The notes below the pieces were generated by a model. That model searched no databases. It was not told the DNA's origin and worked only from the letters and a program-made list of their open reading frames with translations. Shown here in pieces: positions 36,055 to 47,776 of a DNA stretch of 64,000 nt (its first letter is position 1; the number at the start of each line of letters is the position of its first letter). The position numbers and the translations under genes are program-made. The DNA lies in assembly GCA_930367215.1 (NCBI GenBank), contig OV884059.1, positions 74,309,393-74,373,392 of the forward strand, in the 5' to 3' direction. The DNA is from Pollenia angustigena. Lineage: Eukaryota; Arthropoda; Insecta; Diptera; Polleniidae.

Positions 36055-36242
36055 CAGTGATAACCAAGCCCCGAACGCACGCACACAAAGATATTATGTG
36101 CTTGTGTGCGGTCGCAGAGACTGATGATAGTCTGATGTTTTGAAACGAACAAAGTTGTAATAAACATGTGAATTGACGACCGTGTCTGTGTGAAAAATAC
36201 GATTATTGACTGGCTCGCGAGTCTATGGAGTGGTTATCACTG
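36055..36242. mobile_element. hAT-type MITE, copy 2
   Basis: Inverted relative of the copy at 29627, with the same CAGTGATAACCA/TGGTTATCACTG ends and an 8-bp duplication GTCTAAAG (36047-36054, 36243-36250). Internal sequence ..CTCGCGAGTCTATGGAG.. matches copy 1 in the opposite orientation. It is 188 bp. Confidence 0.85.
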
Positions 36243-36250
36243 GTCTAAAG

Positions 36251-37076
36251 CAATGACATTGGCTGCTATATGAATAAAAGTGTAGAAATATAAATTAAAG
36301 GCAATTTTGTCCCAATTAAACAACTGCTTTCCACCATCTATTAAACATTTTGCAAGACTTCAACCTGTTTGGGACCGTTATGGACCTGACAAAAAAAATT
36401 ATGTTATGAGGTTAAGATTTATATGTATAAATACGAGTTCTTTGTGCCGACTATTATTAAGATATGAATATCTTTTTGAGATTTTTATGTCTTAAGGCGA
36501 TTTTGGGTAAGGGGTTATTGTGGGACCTATGATCAATAATGGACCTACCAGCACAATACCAACATTTTAACCTTTTTCCGGAAATTATATTTTTAAAGGG
36601 TCATATCTGACCCAGATATTGACTGATTCCAAGAAAATTTCTTAAGGTTGCCGTAAAATTCTTTTGGGCCAAATTGTATCTAAATACCAACATAAAAAGA
36701 TGGTTTATGGTCTCATTGACTATATTTTGGGAAGAAATATTTATGGATGCTATGTGAAATAATCAAATAAGCTTCGTCGTTACGTCCATTTAAACACAAA
36801 TATGTACCAAATCTAGCAAATAGTCGGCTGATTATTAGTTTGCCGCATATGCCAAAAAGTCGTAGTGGAGAAAAACCACAATGAAGGTTTACAAGAAATT
36901 TTCTGAATTTTCTGTGATATTTACATTAAGTTTGACTTTTATTCGGTGTTTGTGTTGTATTTTACTTATTAATTATTTATTTATTTCTGTGTCGTGTAGT
37001 CCAGTTTTTAATATAAAATAGTTAAAAAGTGCAATACAAATGTAAACCCTAATTTATTTTTATGGAATAAAAATAA
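36251..37076. other. Unassigned DNA with diverged Helentron-like units
   Basis: At 36490-36740, sequences such as GACCTATGATCAATAATGG recall the ..TAAATTATGGACCGA.. units of the 54.9-kb element. No gene is visible. Confidence 0.3.
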
Positions 37077-37116
37077 CCCCTGATGAAGTTCGAAAAAAAG
37101 CGAACGAAACGTTGGG
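37077..37116 (+). ncRNA. Hammerhead-ribozyme-like motif, Penelope type
   Basis: CCC, CUGAUGA (37080-37086), one A, stem II GUUCG/CGAAC (37088-37092 with 37101-37105) around an A-rich 8-nt loop, GAA (37106-37108), ACGU (37109-37112), U at the cleavage position (37113), GGG. Stem I is CCC/GGG. The core is intact, with a single unpaired A before stem II. Minimal hammerheads with ACGU stem III are a hallmark of Penelope-like elements. No Penelope RT is visible beside it. Confidence 0.55.
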
Positions 37117-37189
37117 AAAAGAAAATAAATTAACCATAAATGTTTTTTAATTACATTTGGTAAAAAAACGATTGATCATATTAGCCCGT

Positions 37190-39580
37190 GAGGAAAACAA
37201 AAAACCTCAATAATAATATACCCGATGAAGTTTTTTGTATTTTTACCACTGCTTGCTTGTGAACGTGAGTTTTTGTGAACGTTCTTAGATGTACAAAGGA
37301 ATTTATAGGTAGAAAGGGTATATATAACTTTGTCATTCCGTTTGTAATTTCTACAATATTGATCCTACACCCTATAAAGTATATATATTCTGGGTCCTTA
37401 TGAAAAGCGAAGTTCAAAACCGGTTTTCCGTCTGTCTGCTGAAATGGGTTTTACGAAGCCCCCAGATATGATAGGGACTTGGTTGGGGTATCTTTATGTC
37501 AGGTATTCTTATTTTAATTTTGCTATTGAAATTCAGCCAGATCGGTCCCCAAATGGCTGAGATATGAGCAAAAAACCACGACTACCTCTAATTTTTTCCA
37601 AAAATCCCTTGTGGTTGTTGTATTTTTATTACTTTTCGCTGTATATCTGGGGAACGGCATAAGACAAAGTTTCAAAATTAGGTACACACATTTAGGTTGT
37701 CAGTACACACCATCCTACAAAATGTGGGCGGGATTGGAGAAGTGGACGTGGTACCTCCCATACAAAAAAAAAATTGTATAAAAACCTAAATTTTAGGGCT
37801 GCCATATGTCTTATGGATATGACTTATATACCAATATATTCAGTAGAACATATTTCATTAAAAACTCGGAAAAGTCGGTTCAGATACAAAAAAGTTATGA
37901 CCAAAATAAAATTTTTTTAAATACCCACTTTCGGGAACCTTAAATCTCCCCGAGTCAAAGCTTTATAACTCAAGTAAATGGTAATTTCTTCTTAAACACG
38001 TCGGTATATAAATCTGTCAAATCGGTTAAAAAATGGCTGAGTTACAACCGAAATACTGAATCCCCAAAAATTACTCTTTTTATAATTAACTTTGTTAAAA
38101 TATATGTATACAAGTATATATAAATGTTTATATATAAATATAACTTAAGTAAATGGTTAAATTCTTCCTTAACACGTCGGTATATAAAACTATCAAATCG
38201 GTTAGACAATGGGTAATTTATGAGCAAAATACTCCAAAAATGGGCTAAAAAACATCAATATTTTTATAAAAACCTAAATTTTAGGGCTGCCATATGTCCA
38301 ATGGATATGACTTATATACCAAAATATCGGAAATTTTTATGAGTTATAACCGAAATACTGGGGTCTAATCACCGCATACGATATCGAGCAAAATTTATCG
38401 AAATTATTTATTTTGGTATCTTGAAACTCGATATTGAATGAAATGTATTGAATTTGAAATAAAGCATTCGACATCGAGTAACTCGACATTACATTTATCG
38501 AGTTTTCATTCGATACGCCAGTGTCTATCGTATGCAAAAAAAAAAATTCAATAGTTTATTCGATACGATAGTATCGAATGCGGTGATTAGACCCCTGAAT
38601 CCCCAAAAATTACTCTTTTTATACCCTTCACCGAAGGTCATTCCGTTTGTAATTTCTACAATATTGATCCTACACCCTATAAAGTATATATATTCTGGGT
38701 CCTTATGAAAATCGAAGTTTATTGTATTGTAGAAATTACAAACGGAATGACAAAGTTATATATGGGTGTTTCTCTGGTTATGCACGCGACATTTGTACGC
38801 GTTTTATTGTGTTTGAATATTAAAAAAATAGAAGTGGATTGGAATTTTAGGATGAATTCTAGAATCGTTACATTGTTTGCGATGAGTTCTTTCTAAAAAG
38901 TATATATAATGGTAAATTGAGCACTGGGTACCCAAATGCCATGCAATCAAAGTTGACTTACTCACGTGACAAAAATAGAAGTTCCTTTTAGGACCGTAAG
39001 AAAAAGTGCGAAAGTAAGTGAATTGTAGGAGGTTTTTATTTCGGAAAAAATGTTTTTATAAAGGTTAGTAATGGGCCTTTATAATCATGTTTTGTTCAAA
39101 AGCAACTATGCATGGGTTGGCGAAGAAAAAAATAAATTGTAAATTACGCACGTGAAATTACGCACGTGACACTTTTTCCATATGTTTTTTTAATATTATC
39201 TCCACGCATTTTCCCACAAATATCTTAAAATTTGCTTAACAAAAAAACTTAATACTCGTTTTACAATTGATTGTAATGGAGAGATTATGAAGAAGGAGTG
39301 TAAACATAACATATTTCTTGCATGTAAAATAAGTATATAAAAATGTCTTTAAAAGTAGAAAATACAGAAAATTATAAAATTTTCCAGTTTCCAGCCCAAT
39401 TTCCTCAAGTAAAACAGCTCAGATATGCTAGGAAACCATTCTTTAATAAGAACATAGACTTTTTTTCTTATAATAAACAATAAAAGATGATGATAATCAA
39501 ACATTTTTTTTTTTCATCCTGGTAGACCATTCTGGAGAAATGCCCATATACCCTTTTACCTTCGGTGAAGGGTATAAAAA
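37190..39580. mobile_element. Helentron/DINE-1-like cluster
   Basis: Several DINE-like pieces are present: AAAGTATATATATTCTGGGT followed by TTTCCGTCTGTCTGC (about 37375-37440), a second AAAGTATATATATTCTGG at about 38684, and a tail TACCTTCGGTGAAGGGTATA (about 39557). Between them are direct repeats: AAACCTAAATTTTAGGGCTG near 37785 and 38270, and AACACGTCGGTATATAAA near 37996 and 38171. One Harbinger MITE (38361-38594) is inserted. It is non-coding. Confidence 0.6.
38361..38594. mobile_element. Harbinger-like MITE family A, copy 3
   Basis: Ends GGGTCTAATCACCGCATACG and its complement at the right, flanked by CTG (38358-38360, 38595-38597). The empty site CGAAATACTGAATCCCCA is present nearby at about 38050, showing the exact insertion point. 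Confidence 0.85.
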
Positions 39581-40769
39581 TAATAAAACTTAAAAATTCA
39601 TTGCACTAACTTATTCAAAATTTCATACTGCAAGTGTATAAAAGTTCAGTAGAAGTATGGACAGAACAGGAATGTCACGACATTTTCCAAACGATTTGAC
39701 AGAAAAGACCGGTGCCCGGCGTAAAATAAAATATATTTTAATTTATAAAAATAAAAACCAATATTTATCATGCTTAAAAAAATGAAGATGACTAAGATGA
39801 CAAAAAGAGGGCACAAAAATTATAGATTACAGCCAGTTAAAATAGATGATTGTCCTTTAAAAAAGAGTATCTTACTGCAATGAAGCAAAGCAGCAAGTGT
39901 GAAATTTATTTTGTGCGCTTTTTAAATCACCCTTAAACCCTTTGTACACTTGCATACATTTCGGAGGAACGCAGCGAAGATGTTGAAAATGTGAAATACG
40001 CGTTCACACTTGAAACATCTAACATCTACTATCAATAAAAAATGTCACCATTTCTGAAGAAAAACTTATATCAAATAGAAACTGGGAATTATTTCCTTCC
40101 GAAGGTTACTTTATATTATATTCAACATTTTTAATTTTTCGAATTTATTCTATGAGCTAAATTTCAGTTATGTATTTTATAAAGCTTTTTTGTAATAGTT
40201 CTATTCCTTCAATTTTTCAGAAATTACTTTATACACTACCAGACTATTATATTGATTAAATATTAATTTTTTGATTAAATATTATTTTTTTTAATTAAAT
40301 TTAAAAGTTTTATTTTATAAATTGTAGGTCAAAAACCACTTCACCTGAACAGTACGATTAGCTGGCAAATTTATTTGATTAACGTTTTCACTATAAATGT
40401 TGTAATTTTATTTGTTTAATATATTTATCGATGTTTTCGTGCACAAAGTAAACTTTTTATTATTAAAATGTTAACAAATGTTATGTTTTTTGTTTCGATT
40501 TCATACGTTTCATAGCAAAACTGTAAATATTGTCTTCTTCTTATTTTTCTTTCGATTCATTTTTATGTTGGAATATTTTTTTCGATTGGTGCGTAACTTA
40601 ATGCGGAAACGTAAGCGAAATGCAGTATAAGGATGATTTTAAATTTGCCGCATTAGCCAAACAGTGGCGTATAGAGCAAAACAATATTTAATAAAAAATT
40701 TTGGAAATGGTCGGTAGGTCAATCAATAATTTTTGTTTTTATTGAATCTTTCTTTTCGAAAATTACAAT
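39581..40769. other. A+T-rich DNA
   Basis: No gene or bounded repeat recognised. Confidence 0.4.
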
Positions 40770-41028
40770 ATGCATTCAAAGTTTAATTCTTATCCTAATT
40801 CTTATTTGTATTTGTTAGCCAATACCAATGTAACCGCTAATTAATCGCATTCAAGTGGTGACCTTCGAACTTTATTGATCCCGAGCGAGGTAGTTGAGAT
40901 GGAACATTAGTTTATCTATGTATTTGACTGAATACATTTTAAATTCTTCCTGGATAGTAGCGATGTTAAGATCTCTGTGGATAATGTCATTACGTATACG
41001 TATAGGCGCAGACAATTTGCCGTAAGCA
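40770..41028 (-). pseudogene. Jockey-like LINE, 3' end only
   Basis: The reverse complement matches the last coding part and 3' region of the element at 21.45-23.5 kb (..GACATTATCCACAGAGATC.., ..CTCGCTCGGGATC..). It is a 5'-truncated copy with substitutions, in the opposite orientation. Confidence 0.7.
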
Positions 41029-41510
41029 ATAATGAACTGACGAAATTATCTCTCAATCTAAAACCTTTTTTTTTGTGCACAAGGTTTAAATTAACAAACA
41101 GCCAGCCAGCCAATTAGCCAGATTCCAGAGCTAAGTGTAAACTCGTTTAAAGTTATTTGTCGTCCTAAATTTTTCTTTTTAGGACCTGGGGGCTAATTCC
41201 GTTCAGTCGATACTGAGCGAGTCGAAATTATTTTTTCAGTGTTGTTAAAGCCCTTATGACACTACATTTTTTATTCATTAATTGATATTGAATTGATAGA
41301 AAGAAACAGTAAATGCTAGAAAGAGCAAACTTTAAAAAATGTAAACAAAGTTTTTTAGTTTTTTTTTCTTGTTATGGGTTTGTTTCAGGGATGGCGTTGA
41401 GAATTTTTAAAATTGTATCAACAACTTTTAAAAATTTAACTTTTTTACCCTAATGGTAATTTTCTCAATGTATCGACAAACTGCCTGTTACTTACTGCCT
41501 GTTTAAGGCC

Positions 41511-41976
41511 AGTTTACACGGTAATATAATGTATTACGACATGTCGAAAGATTATGTAGAATGAGAAAAATCTTATCATGTAAAAGCAAAATGTATTGAG
41601 TAAGAGAGAATACGGATACAAAATCTGACAAGCGGTCGGTAAATGGTTTTTTTCTAAACCATTTTAGAAACTTATGTATTCTCATCACACCAGAGGTGTA
41701 TTTTAACGGAGTACATTAAAGGTGATAGCATTTTTTTACAATTACAAAAACAACTAAAATCAACTCAGGAAATTTTCATGTTGTTTTTGTAAATTTTTAA
41801 AACTGCAACCATCTGCTTTTTTGTTATTATTTTTTATTTTACTGATACCATCCGTGTAAACATGAATTATACTTACAAAAGATTTTTATTTTTTTCTTTT
41901 AAACACGGAGAGAATTTCATAATATTTTGATTCTACAAAGTCGTAATACATTGTATTACCGTGTAAACTGGCCTTT
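41511..41976. mobile_element. TIR element, AAGGCCAGTTTACACGG ends
   Basis: AAGGCCAGTTTACACGGTAA at the left is mirrored by TTACCGTGTAAACTGGCCTT, with CGTAATACATTGTATTA inside both ends. TTAA occurs at each border, so a TTAA-specific (piggyBac- or Kolobok-type) origin is possible. It is non-coding. Confidence 0.6.
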
Positions 41977-41984
41977 AACGATAT

Positions 41985-42097
41985 CGAACGTCATCGTTCG
42001 CATAGAAAATTACATTTAAAACAAAAACAAAATTCGGACATTGTTCGAAGTTTGTTTTTGTTTTTAATGTAATTTTCTATGCGAACGATTACGTTCG
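41985..42097. repeat. Foldback repeat
   Basis: TCGTTCGCATAGAAAATTAC.. is mirrored by ..GTAATTTTCTATGCGAACGA, with an A/T-rich stem of nearly 40 bp and a short centre. It could be a tiny MITE or a hairpin. Confidence 0.65.
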
Positions 42098-42449
42098 AAA
42101 TCCATGAACTGGCTGTTAATGTCAACATAAACTTATTGGAACGATAAACTGTCCGTTAACGATTTTGGATTTCTCAATATACCGACAAAAAACATTGTTT
42201 TCAGCTGGCAACGCCACTCAAAATACATGTAAAAGTTGGGAGTCAGCTGATTGAATTTATCTGTACGGCAAATAAAAGGAAAATAAATAATTGGCAGATG
42301 AGTGCCGGTTAGCTTTGCGATAAAATCGAAGCAAATGAGACATTGAGAAAACCAAATTTCTTTAATGTGCAGTTTTTCGTTGGGAAAAAAGATAATTGCC
42401 TAATGAGAAAATGGCCATAAGTGTACTAAAAGATTTTTTTAGTTGAAAC

Positions 42450-42925
42450 TAATTATACCCACACCACAATAGTGGAGAGCGTATTATGCATTTGTGCTAA
42501 TGTGTGTAACGCCTTAACATATTGGTCCTAGACCCACCTTAAAGTATACCGATCGTCTTAGAATCACTTTCTGAGTCGAACTAACGATGTCCGTCCGGCT
42601 GGCTGGCAAGCAGGCTGGCTGGCTGTCCATGTAACCTTGTGCGCAAAGTACAGGTCGCAATTTTGGAGATAATTTGATGAAATTTGGGTCATAGGTTCTT
42701 ATTGGCACAAGGACCAAGCCTATTGAAAATGGCTGAATCGTAGGACCACAAGGGGAGGTAGGGGGCAATTTCTGCCTCTCACAAACTTTCAAACCGATTT
42801 TCATGAAGTTTATAAACATACATAAATCCATATTTACATGGACACATAAGCATGATGTGTTTTTAAATACTGTGGTGTAGGGTAACATATGGTCGGGCTT
42901 GACCGACTATACTTTCTTACTTGTT
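42450..42925. mobile_element. DINE-1-like element
   Basis: TATACCCACACCACAATAGTGG, read as a tail, is followed by CTTAAAGTATACCGATCGTC and ACGATGTCCGTCCGGCTGGC (about 42583), the arrangement of DINE-1 cores. The right side ends ..GTGGTGTAGGGTAACATATG. Short GCTGGCTGGC repeats expand the core. It is non-coding. Confidence 0.6.
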
Positions 42926-43399
42926 TTATTTATGTTCTTAAAAAACACCACAAAAATGTATTATAAATCTTAGTTTAAAAAGTATCAACAAAAAAGTAAA
43001 ATTGAAACAACTTAGCCATCCCTGTTCTGTTAATTTTATTAAATGTTGCCAACTTTTTGTTTATGAGAAACCGAAAAACAAAAAAAAAAAACGGTAAATC
43101 GCTGAATTTTCCCATAAGCCGCTGATTCAGCAACACTTTTAATATTTCAAGCTTGAAATGTCAATTTTAAGTTGAACAATTTTACATTTTTTTGACATAA
43201 CTTCATTTTTTATCGATAACTTTAGTAAAATTTTTGACAGTTTGCCATTTATCTTAATACTGCTGAACCCTTCGCACTTGGTAAATTTTTCTATTACTTT
43301 ATATTTGCACTGTTCACTAAAACTTTGAGTTTTCACAATACTGAAAAAATTATTTCGATTCATTCAGTGTTCGATCACACGACTGCCAGAAGTAGCCCC

Positions 43400-44610
43400 T
43401 TGACCCATATTTTTATGTTTTTGCATTTTTTTTTAATCATTTAATGAAATTATTTGAACAGTTTTATGTTCATTTTGTGAATAACACTATGCCACAAAAA
43501 AGAACATCAACGAATATGGCATTCATTTATTTTTCTTAAAAATCGTTTTCGGCTTATTCGCGAAAATCGTTTTCTGCTATTTAAAAACTACGAGAGCTGT
43601 TTATCTAAATTGTACAAAATTTAAACTGTTGCATAGATATGTAATTTCTCTTTCAGCCAATTGATCGGATTGAGTTACGGACATTACGATTTAAAAAAAT
43701 CTAACTTTTTACGTTGATTCAAAATTCACACTTTTTTAGTCACTCCAGTAAGGCAAAAAGAAATTCCAAAATTTTGAAGAAAAATTTTGTAGGAAAGCAA
43801 TTGTAAACTTTAAAGCTTTGTTTACAATCAAAGCAACAATTTCGTTTTTTCTTCCCAAAGTATTTCATATCTTTTCCTTTCATTTTTAGAAGAAAAATGT
43901 AACAACATTTTTTTTTCAAATGTAACTAAAGTTGAGTCTACTTTAACTTCAGCAACAATTTGTATGAAATAGTTTCTGACGTTTAAAATAATTTTATTTA
44001 GTTTTGAATGAAAATTTTAACATTATTTTGTAAAAAATAGTTATAAATATTGTTGTGGCTAAAATTTGCAAACGGTTTCTTAACATGCAGTCTACAACTG
44101 ACACGAAATGCTTAACATTAACACTAAAATGATTTGAGTGTTAAGTGTAGACTCATCATGTAAGAGGTTTTCTCATTTTATAACACGGTTGTTAATACAA
44201 ATGTTTTAACAAAGCTTTTATATCGTCATGTTATAACAGCAAATCATGTCAGTTGTAGACGGGGAGTTATGGATTTTTGAAATTTTATTTTTATTTAAAA
44301 AAAAAGTCATCACTTCTCTTTTTAAAGTTTTTATTCATAAATATTCGGTATGTCACTAATCGGTAGTAAACTTAAGTTTTTATTCGAAATGTTATTCCAC
44401 ATTGAAAAATATAAGCAAAAAGTAATTTTAACTTTTAATTTTTAAAATAATTAAAACTTTTGCAAAGGTGCCATAAAGTTAAAGTCGACTTAAGCACATT
44501 TGCAGAGAAATTAAAAAGTAACGACATATAGGTGAAAACATCCCAATTTGAATTTTCATAAACTCTCTTTTTTTAGGTACCTTATTGCAGTTTAAGGTAG
44601 AATGCTAAAA
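43400..44610. other. A+T-rich DNA, possible small MITE
   Basis: No gene. GTCTACAACTGACA at 44091 has an inverted partner TGTCAGTTGTAGAC at about 44247, which may mark a small MITE. Confidence 0.35.
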
Positions 44611-44797
44611 CAAGGCGAATTTAACACCAGGTGGTGTCGATACTACAACAATCCAAAAACAGCATAGTGTTTTATGCATTGCCTTGCTGGTGTTTACGGC
44701 TCGAAAAATCAACAATTCCTAACAAATCGAAACAAATTGGTTCGAACTGACAAAATCAGATGGCGTGTCCACACCACCTGTAGTTGAATTAGCCTTG
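44611..44797. mobile_element. MITE with CAAGGCGAATTTAAC ends
   Basis: CAAGGCGAATTTAACACCAG then GTGGTG is mirrored by CACCACCTGTAGTTGAATTA then GCCTTG. It is 187 bp. A related left half (AAGGCGAATTCAACTACAGG) is at 58029. Confidence 0.6.
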
Positions 44798-45109
44798 TGC
44801 GTTGACAAAGCATCACAAATTTAAACAGTTCACAAATATAGCAACCGTTGTGTAGTAAATAGGGTAACCATGCAATAATGAACTCAAGGCACTGTTTACA
44901 GAAAAGTTGTATAGCTTGTGGCGTTGAAAATTTTAAAACGGTACATGAATTTTATTAGAAAGCAATAACAAAATTTCAAAATATTTATGACTTTGTTTTT
45001 GCTTTCAATGTAATTCTTTGACGTTGCGTTTCGTTTTACATGATTAGGGCCTTAATTTTTGCGGTTACCCTAAGGGAATTGGAACTATGTAATACCAAAC
45101 TTGTCACGT

Positions 45110-45335
45110 GACGGTTCTAAAGAGGTAGGGACCGGTTCTTGTTAGTTCTAGCACCTTATATGAAGAGGACTTGTTACTTTAACACAGTGATGTCCTAGAA
45201 TAGCCCCCTCCTAGGCACCTTTTCGACAGGTCACTGAAATAATCTAAATGGCCACATTTAATTTTGGTTAAAATAATTCCTGATGCAGATATTGTCCCGA
45301 GTGAACCACGTTAATATGATAGATCTCCTTCATAT
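45110..45335 (+). repeat. Dispersed repeat shared with 61.06-61.26 kb
   Basis: It contains GACTTGTTACTTTAACA, CACTGAAATAATCTAAATGG and TTTTGGTTAAAATAATTCC. Recognisable inverted matches (AATTAAATGTGTCCATTCAG, TTAAAGTGACAAGTCC) lie at 61.06-61.26 kb. The family is unknown. Confidence 0.45.
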
Positions 45336-45400
45336 ACAATAATATAAACTGATAGCATCAGCCCGAGTAACTACACTTTAAGCACATTATCACCAGTTAA

Positions 45401-45753
45401 AGGCTAGATTACACTATTATACTTTGTATTAATACATGTCAAAAACTCAAGTAATATGACAAAGTGTGATAGTGTGAATGCAATGTGTCACGAAATTGAC
45501 AAGTATTAAGAAAAAAGTTTGACATCCCATACGACTTCATCGTTTTTTGAAAAATTTCTAAACAATAATACTTAACATTGGATCAGGGTTGCATTTTATT
45601 TCATGTGTGAGTGTTTATACTTTGTGTGATGGTGTGAACAAAAACTGTCATGTTACATTAGATTTTTTGACAGTCGCAACAAAACTCATTAGATTTCTAT
45701 CTCACAAAGTATTATGGAATACGTAAGACTTGTGAGATAGTGTAATCTAGACT
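45401..45753. mobile_element. 352-bp MITE family, copy 5
   Basis: AGGCTAGATTACACTAT and ATAGTGTAATCTAGACT ends, TAA on both sides. The 89-codon frame is broken here by a TAA (..AGTATTAAGAAAA.. at about 45502) and other changes. Confidence 0.75.
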
Positions 45754-46379
45754 TAAGTGATAGTATGTCTTTATTTCACCCATCAGAATTCGTTCCTTTT
45801 TATTATAATATTTTGTTCACTGGACACACAAAAATTAAAAATTTGTAAGCCAGTGTAGGTAATTCATATTTTTCTGTCTCTTGCTTTTAAATATAAAATT
45901 CAAATAAAATTTTATGTATGACGTACAGTGTAACCATTATTGTGATATATTTGGCTTTATTTTTAACTAACATCCCACGTCATTCTAAAAACATTTACAC
46001 CAATAATAATAAGAAAATAATAATAATAACAGTATCAACACAAATATATACAAATACAAACCCAATAAAAACATTTCATTTGAAAGTTCATTTCATTAAT
46101 GGGTGAAGGTCATGTTGTTGACGTTTTCATTTTCTCATTCATTTTTGTTTGACAATGTGAGTTAAAATTTTTTCTTTTTGTTTATTTTTCCTCTTATTTT
46201 GTTTTGTTTTTTTTTTTTTTATTATTTTCAATTAGTGTTGTTGGTACTTTTTTTTATAAAAATCGTTAATTGCAACTGTCATGCAAAGTGCATTTGGACT
46301 TTTAAAAATAGATTAAAATGATTCTGAAATATGTTTTGATTGGTATCTAATTTTGTTTGTACATACATAGTTGTAAGTG
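45754..46379. other. A+T-rich DNA
   Basis: No gene or bounded repeat recognised. Confidence 0.4.
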
Positions 46380-46595
46380 CCGTCAGTCATACCCGGCCAT
46401 GGGATACCCTACTACTTGCGAATACTAACGGAAACATTTTTAATATAAAAGTCCACTTCGCTTATCTAAGGACCCAGCAGCGTGTATATACATAGGTTTT
46501 TCATAGGGTATAAGATCAATTTTGTAGAAATTACAAACGGAATGACAAACTTATATTTATATTCCCTTTCCACCTGTGGTGCAGGGTATAAAATT
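46380..46595. mobile_element. DINE-1-like fragment
   Basis: AAGGACCCAGCAGCGTGTAT, AGAAATTACAAACGGAATGA and the tail CACCTGTGGTGCAGGGTATA are shared with the other DINE-like elements here. Only the tail part is present. Confidence 0.55.
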
Positions 46596-47261
46596 AAAAA
46601 AAAAGACAATGAAAAGGGGTTTATGGGTAAAATAAGCGCCAGCCGTGGTTTTTGCTCATATCTAAGCTATTTTTTTTACCGACTACGCTTGATTTCAATA
46701 GCAAACAATTCCGGAATATATGTGCCATAAATATAAATACACCTGGTCTTCATCATACCTGGAGAAAGAGTGGTATCTAGTGCTAGGTAAAAAACTAACT
46801 ATTAAAAAAAATTTTTTCGACTAAACCACTGTGCAAAAATTTTAAAGGATTCCGCAGGACATATTTTCAATACTAATTCGTTTATTTTGTAATTTGCATT
46901 GGCCATGTCTAAATCAGGGATGTCAGCGTCATACACAATTGTGGAAATTAATTCACACACATTCTTCACACTTATTCTTACGCTCTTTCATTTAGTGCAC
47001 GGGAGTACACAATTCAGTCGTTGATTATCAAGCGATGAGTGCACATGCGGCGGATGCTTACGTATTTTTTTTTTTTTATTAAGAGTACTTGTCTCTTTAT
47101 TCACTAATTCACTAATACTTATATAAATCAATACAACCACAATTGACATCACTGGTCTAAATAGTCATAAAATAACTAAGAATTTTTTCAATACGTTTTT
47201 TTTACTTTTATCGAAGCAAAATATGTTACTTATCATAGCACCCTTTACCAATTTCGTGAAC
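46596..47261. other. A+T-rich DNA
   Basis: No gene or bounded repeat recognised up to the ATAT target site of the LTR element. Confidence 0.4.
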
Positions 47262-47265
47262 ATAT

Positions 47266-47706
47266 TGTTACGAAAGTTAAATTATCTAAGAATTATTTAT
47301 AGTTATAGTTATAAGTTATCTTGTAAGTTATAGTTTTATGTTACTTAAAATTGTCATGTATAATTTTCAACACAACTGTTATTTTAAAAATAATTCCTAT
47401 ATAAATTTCCCAGTAATTTCTAGAAATGGTTATAGAACATAATAAATAGTTTTTACGGGAAGGTTCAGGAAAAATCTAGAAATAATTATGAAATATAAAA
47501 AGGGGTGACTCATGTAAAATTAGTTTAGTCAGTTTTGAAAAACGGTTCTGTTCGTAACTAACAATTGTGAACAAAATAATTAATTTCAATAAAGTTTGTT
47601 AAGTTGAATAAGTGTGTGTTTTTATTCGGATTTGCAATTAAAAGAACTCAACGGTTTATTATAAAGGGAGTAAACCAAACGCGTTTATTAAAGGAAAAAC
47701 GTAACA
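47266..47706 (+). repeat. 5' LTR
   Basis: 441 bp, TGTTACGAAAG..AAAACGTAACA, with a short inverted TGTTACG/CGTAACA tip. I could find no difference from the 3' LTR by eye. Confidence 0.93.
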
Positions 47707-47708
47707 AT

Positions 47709-47722
47709 TGGTGTCAGAAGTG
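47709..47722 (+). other. Primer-binding site (tRNA-Leu-like)
   Basis: TGGTGTCAGAAGTG lies two bases after the 5' LTR. It is complementary to a tRNA 3' end CACTTCTGACACCA, which fits tRNA-Leu. Confidence 0.65.
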
Positions 47723-47776
47723 AAATTGCAATAATAAAAAAAGGATAAAAAAAAAAAAAAAACTATACAATCAACA

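Larger units (their letters stand above)
41189..43399. mobile_element. Harbinger-like MITE family C, split by insertions
   Basis: The left part GGGGCTAATTCCGTTCAGTC (after CTG) and the right part, which ends in CGATCACACGACTGCCAGAA followed by GTAGCCCC, match the two halves of the 19.41-kb MITE, including TTTTCACAATACTGAAAAAA. Roughly 2 kb of other elements separates them. The right flank is TTG, so the duplication is imperfect. Confidence 0.45.

Noticed and set aside
36115..36150. CTGATGA..GAAAC in the hAT MITE as another hammerhead
   Set aside because: The bases between the two core boxes do not form a stem II, and no stem I pairs around them.
42514..42888. 124-codon minus-strand frame in a DINE-like element
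   Set aside because: It crosses the conserved non-coding core and its tandem GGCT repeats; no domain.
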